Source: Budorcas taxicolor | Lineage: Eukaryota > Chordata > Mammalia > Artiodactyla > Bovidae | DNA length: 64,000 nucleotides | Assembly: GCF_023091745.1 (NCBI RefSeq) | Contig: NC_068926.1 | Coordinates: forward strand, 45,470,001-45,534,000 | Direction: 5' to 3' | In this document: piece after piece, positions 56,286-64,000 of the stretch | Numbering within the stretch: the stretch's first letter is position 1 | Layout: each line of letters begins with the position of its first letter | The notes under the pieces: generated by a model | The model's database searches: none | What the model was told of the DNA's origin: nothing | Seen by the model: the letters and a program-made list of their open reading frames with translations, nothing else | Translations under genes and position numbers: made by a program

Positions 56286-57399
56286 GGGGCTCAGCAACCC
56301 CTGTGTCTTCCCCTGTAGGGGGGCCCATGCTCAGAACCCTGGGGGGTTCCCACTCAGTCATGTAACCCATCATGTCCCGGGTCCTTTCCACAAAGCCTCC
56401 TGAGGGACTCCTGAGGACAGACCATCGTGGTTTCCTCTGCTAATTAGTGCAGCATTTCCTGCCATGGATTCTCCCCCAGAATGGGTCCCCAGGATGCCTG
56501 GTGCCTGTGTTTGTTTTCCCAGCATCGATCCAATGTGTGTATGAAAGCACAGAGCTGGCTTAGCAGAGGGGTAATTTCTTCTGTACGCATCACACAATAC
56601 CGCATGCATTACCAATCTTGCTCATTAAAATTTCACCTGCCTTCAGAGAGAGGAATCTAAATATACTCAACAATCTCTCTCGGTTGCAAACTTCAGAGGT
56701 TGATGTGTTTGAGGCCCAGGACCAGCAAGGGGAGAGGACCCCTGCAGCTCCTGGGTCAGGAGGCGTGTTTCAATGTGCTGGTGATAAGGGAGGAATGGGG
56801 GCTACACTGAACCAGGCTGCAGTGCCCCAGGGGCAGGATGCACTCTCATTATGGACCTGTAGCCTCCATCCTGTGTCTCTGAAGTCCAACATCAGCTAAT
56901 CCTCGCGAAAAGTGAGAGAGCCCCATAAACCTAATACCACACGGATCGGCATGGTGCAAGCACTGACAAGTCAGGGCGCTGCCCACTGGGCTAGTGTGGC
57001 CAAGCCAGGGAAGGACAGGCACTACTTCCCTGAGACTCGCTGTTCATCCTGCAGTGATGCCTGCCTTGTGAGACTTACAGACCCCCTGACCAGCCTCACT
57101 GCATCATAGTTGAGGGGTGGGCAGCTGCACGCCCCTCCCTGACAACCACACTACCCCACACATCCTTTTACAGCAAACCCTCCCCCAGGCTTCCGAGGTT
57201 CTGTGAACTATAACCACCAGATTCCTCTGCATTGAATCCGCCGCAAAACATTTAATTTTTCCTCCGAGCTCTCACTCCTTCAGGGAACATTGTGGGGAAT
57301 GCTCTGTCTCTCACCCTCTTTGCACACGTACGGGCATTTCTCCAGGTTAGATCTGGGAGGTGGAGAAGCCAGGGCATGTGAGGTCTTTGTGCCAATAGA
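56286..57399. other. unique intergenic sequence
   Basis: No gene or repeat recognised. Confidence 0.4.
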
Positions 57400-58209
57400 T
57401 GTGCCCAGATTCCTCTCCACAAAAACCCATTCAAATTACATTCTCACCAGCAGCATGTAGGAATCCTGTTTCACACATTGTCAGTCCTGCACAGGTTTGC
57501 CAATCAAATAGGTGAGAAAGGGTATCTTGTTTTAACGTGTTTTCCCCTCATTCCTACTGAGCTGAGAATTTTTCATGTCTGTTGGTCATTTGTAATTTCT
57601 CTCTCATGAATTGTGTGTTTATATCTTTTGCCTGAATTTCTACCAGTTGCTTATCTTTTTCATATTACTATTTGGAAGGGATGACATATTCTATCTGTGA
57701 CCCTTTGTTTTGTATTGTGTGAGTGTTTTCCCCAAGTCTGTGGGTAATTCTAAACTGTATCTTGAGTTGTATAGGGATTTTAAATCTTGAGGTAGTCAAG
57801 CTTATGTGTTCTTTATTTTAGCCTTTGCATTTTCAGTGTCTTGTTTGAGGTCTTTTGTCTATCCAAGTTATTCTTTCTTATATTTTGTCCAATGCTTTGA
57901 TAGTTCTGTTTTACATTTAGGTCTGCCATTCACCTGAAATCACTTTGGGAAACGGTGTGAGGCTGAAGATTAATTTTATTTTTCTTTCATAATAGTAGAC
58001 AAGTGTCTCAGCACCATTTAATGCCCTTGATCCCTGAGGATTCGACACATATCTTTTTTTGTATGTTAATATCATGTGTGTTAATGAATCTGTTTCTGGA
58101 CTTCTCATTATGCCTGCTTGATCTGTTTGCTCTACTCAGTCAGCTCTGCCAGTCCTTTTTACGTGCTTATGTTACGTGCCCAACCTGGGGAGAGAATCAC
58201 CACTTCGCC

Positions 58210-58291
58210 CCTCTTCCTCCCCATCCCCTCCCTCCCCATTCTCCCCCTTTCCCCTCTCCCCCACCTTCCTCTTTCTCTTCTTCCTTTCTTT
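58210..58291 (+). repeat. polypyrimidine tract
   Basis: About 80 nt made almost only of C and T (cctccccatcccctccctcc onward), interrupted by rare A. Confidence 0.85.
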
Positions 58292-58294
58292 GCG

Positions 58295-58848
58295 GGGCTT
58301 CTGTCTGGTGGCTCAGGTGGTAAAGAACCCGCCTGCAATGCAGGAGTGCTGTGCTGTGCTTAGTCACCCAGTCGTGTCTGACTCTGTGCGACCCTATGGA
58401 CTGTACTCCGCCAGGCTCCTCTGTCCATGGGGATTCTCCAGGCAAGAATCCTGGAGTGGGCAGACTGTTCCTCCTCCAGGGGATCTTCCTGACCCGGGAA
58501 TCAACCTGGGGTCTCCCACAGTGCACGTGGATTCTTTACCAGCTGAGCTACCAGGGAAGCCCAAGAATACTGGAGTCCATAGCCTATCCCCTCTCCAGGG
58601 GAACTTCCCAGCTCAGGAATTGAATTGGGGTCTCCTGCACTGCAGGTGGATTCTTTACTAGGTGAGCTACCAGGAAAACCCTGCAATGCAGGGACCTGGG
58701 TTCAATCCCTGGGTCAGAAGATCCTCTGGAGAAGGCAGTGGCTACCCACTCCAGTATTCCTGTCTGGAAAATTCCATGGACAGAGGAGCCTGGCGAGCTA
58801 CAGTCCATGAGGTCGCAAAGGGTCAGACACAACTGAGCGACTAACGCT
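58295..58848 (+). mobile_element. Bov-tA SINE split by another Bov-tA
   Basis: Host Bov-tA head ggggcttctgtctggtggct to cctgcaatgcagg (58344), then resumes after the insertion with gacctgggttcaatccctgg to gacacaactgagcgactaac. Confidence 0.94.
58345..58679 (-). mobile_element. dimeric Bov-tA inserted in Bov-tA
   Basis: 335 bp inverted insert with an exact 13-bp duplication CCTGCAATGCAGG at 58332-58344 and 58680-58692. Read on the minus strand it has a tRNA-like head with linker, then ...actccagtattcttg joined to a second complete Bov-tA beginning ggcttccctggtagctcag. Confidence 0.95.
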
Positions 58849-59269
58849 TCTTATCTTTACTATTCTTGCCATTTCTCTTCAAGATGAATTTTGTCAATAT
58901 CTCTAAAAATCTATGTTGAGATTTTGGTTGGTACTGTACTGAACATGTAGATGAAAATGGAAGAAAGTCAGCCACATAATGTTGAGGCTTCCTATTTAGG
59001 GATGCAGCAAATTGCTTCTCCTTCCTGTCAGGGAGTTTCGGTGTCTTGCAGGCACGTGCCATCATCTTTGTAAAGATTTTGCACATTAGTTAGGCTCACT
59101 CATGTATGTTAAAATCTCACTGCTATTGTAAATGGAAGATTACTTTTGCATTGAATCTTCTAACCGATTACTGCTAATAATGAGGACAATCTTGATTTTT
59201 TATATTGAGTTTTTCTTTATGTCCTTATGATTTGTGATATTCGTTATTGGATTTTCTGTGTAGGGAATT

Positions 59270-59500
59270 GGGCTTCCCAGTTGGCACTAGTGGTAAAGAA
59301 CATGCCTGACAATGCTAGGACAAGTAAGAGACATAGGTTTAATCCCCGAGTTGGGAAGATCCCCTGGAGGCGGGCACAGCAATCCACTCCAGTATTCTTG
59401 CCTGGAGAATCCCATGGACAGAGAGGCCTGGCAGGCTACAGTCCATAGGTTCGCACAGAGTCAGACATAACTGAAGTGTCTTAGCATGCATGCATGTAGA
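59270..59500 (+). mobile_element. Bov-tA SINE
   Basis: Plus-oriented: gggcttcccagttggcacta head, gttgggaagatcccctggag linker, end gacataactgaagtgtctta. Confidence 0.92.
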
Positions 59501-59690
59501 CAGTGATCTATTTTGCACATGTGAATGATTGCATCTCTTCCTTCACAGTATTCTACCACTTTTTTTCTTGTGCCACTCATTACCCAGATCCTCCAACAAA
59601 AGTTGTTCATGTCAGGGACATTAGGCACCTTTAATATGTTTTCCTGACTTCAGTTTCACCATGAAACATGACGGTAAATGGGTTTCTCTC

Positions 59691-59963
59691 AGTTCTTGGA
59701 ACTTTGCACGTGTACAGTGTCCTGTACAGTACTCCTGCTTAATCTCCAAAAATGTTTCAAAAACCATGCACCCAAATCCTGGGCAGGTGAAAAGCATGTA
59801 AGAATAAAACCAACTGCTGCCCAAGAATCCCAGCCAGGTTCCTGACTCTGGGCAGGTAAAGTTGGTCTTGTCTCCTGAGGAAATGGACAAAGAGAGACTC
59901 TGGATCACCTCTGGGCTTCCACAGCCTCCATGCCTCTCAGACCAGAGCCACAGGTAACATTAC
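59691..59963. other. unique intergenic sequence
   Basis: No gene or repeat recognised. Confidence 0.4.
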
Positions 59964-60589
59964 TGAAAGCGGGGGTTTGGCTGCTTGCCACTCAAAAGCC
60001 GATGAAGAGGCAAGGTTGGTGGAAAGGAAAGTTTGCTTTATTTTGGATGCTGGCAACTGGGGTTGAGGGGTGGGTAGTGTGAATTCATGTCCAAAGGCCG
60101 ACCCACTCCAACCCCCTCCAACCCCCTGGTGACAATCAGTGGGCAAGAGCTTTTATAAACAAAGGGAGAAGGCTACATGCAGGAACAGCACAGTCAGCCC
60201 TGACGGTCATCTTGAAATTGGTCATCAGTGTTCTGAGCAGCGTTTTCTTGATTGTTTTAAGTACAGTTAATCTTCAGTTCTAGGATCAGTTTGTTCCCAT
60301 TTCTTTGAGGCCAGTTCTTGGAATTGTGGCAGTTAATGTCTTGGCTACAGTCTGGTCTTCATGTAGTTAATTTATTCCACCTGGTGGGGGGTTTCAGTAT
60401 CTATAAGACAGCTCACAGGATATGGCTCAGAATATTATCTTTAGCCCTTGAGAAGGAACTAAAAGTTCTTGACTATGCTTAATGGCTAAACTATTATTAT
60501 TTTGTCCTATTTTACTTTGCTTCTGCATTTTCTCACTTCTCTAATTAAACTTATTTTTTGACTGACAGGCAAAAGGCAGTCAGAGGACA
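59964..60589 (-). mobile_element. ERV LTR (solo), inverted copy
   Basis: 626-bp inverted relative of the LTR at 35031-35628. On the minus strand it has TATA box TATAAAAGCTC (near 60155-60145) and the polyadenylation signal AATAAAGC (60042-60035), spaced as expected for U3/R. No viral coding sequence adjoins and no clear target-site duplication is seen. Confidence 0.8.
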
Positions 60590-60858
60590 TGGAGGGGCAA
60601 GGACCATAGGGTCCTGCTCTTTTTCAGGAAGAAGAATGGAAATCCACCCCACACAGACCACCTCCCATCCTTGCTAACCCTCCCCACAGCTGCAAGGGCT
60701 AAGCGTCATGATGTCATCGATCAGAGGAGAACCCTGAATCTCGACAGATGTTAGATGGCTTGACCAAGACTCGGGGGCAAGTGGGGTTTGCAGGTGGAAC
60801 CTATGTATCTGGACCATAGTTCTTCCAACCATGGTGTGGAAGGTAAAAGAAGAGTATA

Positions 60859-61101
60859 GGGACTTCCCTGCTGGTCCAGTGGTTAAGAATCTGCCTTCCA
60901 ATGCAGGGGTGTGGGTGTGACCCCTGGTTGGGGAATTAAGAACCCACATGCCGCAGAGCAACTAAGCCCATGAGCTACAGCCATAGAGCCCACGTACTCT
61001 GAAGCCCACATGCCACAACTAGAGAGAAGCCCTTGTGCCCCAATGAAGATTGTGCCTGTGACCACTAAGACCCAATATAGCCAAAAATAAATTAATATTA
61101 A
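60859..61101 (+). mobile_element. CHR-2 SINE, complete
   Basis: From gggacttccctgctggtcca through the tRNA-related and body regions to the A-rich tail. Exact 14-bp target-site duplication AAAAGAAGAGTATA at 60845-60858 and 61102-61115. Confidence 0.96.
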
Positions 61102-61159
61102 AAAAGAAGAGTATAAACCACTGACAACATTTATATAAAATAAATGGGTATTATGAACA

Positions 61160-62019
61160 CAGTTCAGTTCAGTCGCGGTCGTGTCCAACTCTTTGTGATC
61201 CCATGAGCTGCAGCACACCAGGCCTCCCTGTCAGTCACCAACTCCCAGAGTTTACCCAAACTCATGTCCATTTTGTCGGTGATGCCATCTCATCCTCTGT
61301 CGTCCCCTTCTCCCCCTGCCCTCGATCTTTCCCAGCATCAGGGTCTTTTCAAATGAGTCAGTTCTTTGCATCAGGTGGCCAAAGTACTGGAGTTTCAGCT
61401 TCAGCATCAGTCCTTCCAGTGAACACCCAGGACTGATCTCCTTTATGATGGACTGGTTGGATCTCCTTGCAGTCCAAGGGACTCTCAAGAGTCTTCTCCA
61501 ACACCACAGTTCAAAAGCACCAAGTCTTAGGTGCTCAGCTTTCTTTATAGTCCAACTCTCACATCCATACATGACCACTGGAAAAACCATAGCCTTGACT
61601 AGATGGACCTTTGTTGACAAAGTAATGTTTCTGATTTTTAATATGGTGTCTAGGAAGGCAATGGCACCCCACTCCAGTACTCTTGCCTGGAAAATTCCAT
61701 GGACGGAGGAGCCTGGTAGGCTGCAGTCCATGGGGTCACAAAGAGTCAGACACAACTGAGCGACTTCCCTTTCACTTTTCACTTTCATGAACTGGAGAAG
61801 GAAATGGCAACCCACTCCAGTGTTCTTGCCTGGAAAATCCCAGGGACGGGGGAATCTGGTGGGCTTCCATCTATGGGGTCGCACAGAGTCAGACACGACT
61901 GACATGACTTAGCAGTAGCAGTAGCAGCTAGGTTGGTCCTAACTTTCCTTCCAAGGAGTAAGCATCTTTTAATTTCATGGCTGCAATCACCATCTGCAGT
62001 GATTTTGGAGCCCCAAAAA
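61160..62019 (-). mobile_element. BovB LINE, split by Bov-A2
   Basis: Inverted 5'-truncated BovB: agttcagttcagtcgcggtc to ctgattttt, resuming at ggttggtcctaactttcctt. About 590 bp of BovB sequence in total, with an open C-terminal frame in the left part. Confidence 0.94.
61655..61927 (-). mobile_element. Bov-A2 SINE inside BovB
   Basis: Inverted Bov-A2 dimer ending in (gcagta)n. Short duplication CTAGG at 61650-61654 and 61928-61932 restores the BovB wording across the gap. Confidence 0.94.
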
Positions 62020-62665
62020 CCAATGTCATAAAGTAATTAACCCTAAACAGTGTGGACAAGGACTTATGCTTTTCCCACACGTATTCTGTACAAGATTGGC
62101 CAAAGCCATTGTTCACCCTCTCTTCCAGAGATAATGGGCTTAGCATCTCCTGTGCTGCCTTCCATGGAAGGAGAGCCCACACCACACCTGTGAACCAAAA
62201 ACTTCAACCAAAATACTGGCGAGCATTAGGACATAAAATCCCATGATGTTCAGTCTCAAGTCTACCTCCCTTTATGTGGAAGAGCAAGTGACACATTTTT
62301 TTTTAAAACTAGTGCTCTAGAGAAACATAAAACCGAGTATTGTGATGTGAACTAAAAAAAGTGACACTTGCAAACTCTTCAGATTTACAAATTCATCTAC
62401 TTCCTTGCAGGTGAACTGCTTGCCTTAAGGAATGTCCATAGTCATTGCAAGATTTTTCCATATATATGGTCATCCTAGTCACCTGATAGCACCTGTCCCC
62501 CATTAAGAAGTAGTTTCTCAGGAGCATCTCAGGAAATCCTATACCACAAGAGTGGGTGGTGGGGCATTGCTAAAGTTTCCATCACAAGTGAGTGACTCAT
62601 TATCTATAGATCATCAGTAAGGATTTGTTATCTAGTCCTTACAGGATGGTGGATACAGGGAAGTA
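62020..62665. other. unique intergenic sequence
   Basis: No gene or repeat recognised. Confidence 0.4.
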
Positions 62666-62671
62666 GCAATG

Positions 62672-63560
62672 TGCCGGAGTCCAGCTCCAGCAGCCAGGGA
62701 TTCAACCTGAAGGTGTGAGCGGTGTCGGTGAGAAACTGAGGCAGCCTCTCAGTTTTCTTGGACTACCTGTTTATTTCAAGCTTTTGATTCTCTTTTATAC
62801 TTTTACAAAAGCATTAGGTCAGAGGTTTGATATTTTTAGTTCCCATTGACCCAGATTTATTTTTCTCCAAAAATCATTGTTGCCCCTCAAAAGGAGTTCT
62901 CAGCGATTCTCTTATCTACTTTTTCTCATGTGTACTTGTGAATACACTGTAACTCATGCTAATGTCTGGGCTGCATACCACATTCCTCAGTTTAATTCTT
63001 ATCTTTCTAAGTTCTGTTTGCCCCTAGTATCCTAAGCTCACTATTTCTTAGAAAGGGCTTCCAGCTAATAATCTCTCTAAAGTACCTAATTTCTATAAGC
63101 TATAGCAGAATATGCTAACATTACAACAGCAATCCTTAAATCTTTAGCTTCTAACTATTTTAATTATTCCTAAGCCCTAAATTCAGCAAACTCCTTTGCC
63201 ATAAACACTTTTCTCACAAATGGGCTTCAGATAGCAATCCCTCCCATGGCCTCAAGCTGTGGCCTGTGTGCTCACCCTGGAACACTTTTTTGTAAAAGTC
63301 CTTGAACAAATGTAGGTGATTAACTTTATGAATTATTCTTTGAGCACAGCTGCAGAAGGCTTTATGCCTTCTCATGCTCCTCTCAAAAACAATAAGCACC
63401 TTAATATTCTCTTTAGTCAACTCAGCCAAGGAAAGGAAAAAAACAAGTCAGAATCACAAAAAAAAACCTCCCTTATTCCGGGTCTGTGCCTGCGGAACAA
63501 AGGGAGGGGGTTTAGGGCCGTGCCTCATTTTGTCAGTAATGCCTAATGCAGCTCCCGACA
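62672..63560 (-). mobile_element. complete solo ERV LTR (ERV2-like)
   Basis: 889 bp, beginning TGTCGGGAGC (at 63560) and ending CTCCGGCA (62672) on the minus strand, flanked by an exact 6-bp duplication GCAATG (62666-62671 and 63561-63566). Six bp is typical of betaretrovirus-like (class II) elements. TATA box TATAAAAG at 62799-62792 and AATAAA at 62775-62770 lie close together, so the polyadenylation signal would be near the U3/R border. It is noncoding. Confidence 0.92.
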
Positions 63561-63566
63561 GCAATG

Positions 63567-64000
63567 TCAAGTCTCATTCTCTACAGAAAGGGCCCTAGGA
63601 CAAAACTACAGGTGAATAAAGATGCTCCACGTCCTAAACTCCAGGTCTGAGCCAGAAGCAAGCCTGGGAAAAGCTGGAGGGCAAAACCACGATAAAAGAG
63701 ACAGGACCAATGTGATGTCATGGTGATGTTCACCATGTATGTCTGCTTATCACCCTTCCGCAAACAAGGAAGGACTGCACTTCAAATGAGTTTTGAATGA
63801 AAATGACACATGCCCATCCAATCAAAGCATTTGATGGCCAGTGTGAGACTCTCAAGGACTCTCTTTCTTTTTGGCATAGCAACTGCCAGCATTTATGTTG
63901 TCGGCTGCTCCACCTGCAATGACTCATGACGAACATGTAGTATGAGTGATGAACAAATCTTTAAAATTCTAAACTAATGAAAATTTGATATTGTTCATGC
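63567..64000. other. intergenic sequence
   Basis: No gene or repeat recognised to the right edge. Confidence 0.4.

Larger units (their letters stand above)
57400..59690 (-). mobile_element. old L1 3'-UTR and ORF2 end, split by SINEs
   Basis: Inverted ancient L1: acattctcaccagcagcatg on the left, gtctcagcaccatttaatgc in the middle, gttgaggcttcctatttagg and ttgttcatgtcagggacatt on the right (ORF2 side). Interrupted by a Bov-tA complex (58295-58848) and a Bov-tA (59270-59500). Confidence 0.7.

Overview
The window is nuclear DNA of a ruminant, very probably a bovid (cattle, buffalo, sheep, goat or a relative). The evidence is the repeat set: many BovB (RTE) LINE copies, Bov-tA and Bov-A2 SINEs, CHR-1/CHR-2 SINEs, ruminant-type L1 and ruminant LTRs, together with CpG depletion outside one island. 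There is no prokaryotic-type organisation and no CRISPR array, rRNA or functional tRNA gene.

Only one host protein gene is supported. The minus strand carries the first three coding exons of SFSWAP (splicing factor, suppressor of white-apricot homolog) at 5433-5216, 2683-2514 and 1932-1801. They encode residues 1-173 with consistent GT/AG junctions and matching phases; the rest of the gene lies beyond the left edge. Transcription starts in a CpG island (about 4720-6250) that holds paired ETS-type sites, an upstream ORF and, further upstream, a degenerate GC-rich minisatellite (about 5950-6215). In the human genome the SFSWAP upstream side is gene-poor, which fits what is seen here.

From about 6.3 to 64 kb I find no host coding gene. 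The region is layered transposon debris: an old substrate of L1M, L2, MIR, MER5A and MaLR copies, overlaid by ruminant L1, BovB, Bov-tA, Bov-A2 and CHR copies and several ERV LTRs. Many insertions can be ordered because target-site duplications are readable: BovB into ruminant L1 (9962-12727), BovB into old L1 (44182-44845), Bov-A2 into an LTR (28597-28870), Bov-A2 into BovB (61655-61927) and Bov-tA into Bov-tA (58345-58679).

The least expected structure is a degenerate tandem array of about 340-bp units at about 13.6-18.1 kb, broken by seven later retroposon insertions; I do not recognise its unit. Other notable items are a 1-kb BovB copy whose reverse-transcriptase-side reading frame is still open (51727-52735), a complete 889-bp solo LTR with a 6-bp duplication (62672-63560), two same-orientation related LTRs flanking 0.85 kb of non-viral sequence (28417-30730), a 142-bp tandem duplication (38461-38733), and a few motif clusters (tandem X-box-like sites at 37662-37689, a SOX-like palindrome at 39948-39961) that are only candidate regulatory sequence. 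No novel gene system was found; the findings concern genome structure and the SFSWAP 5' end.
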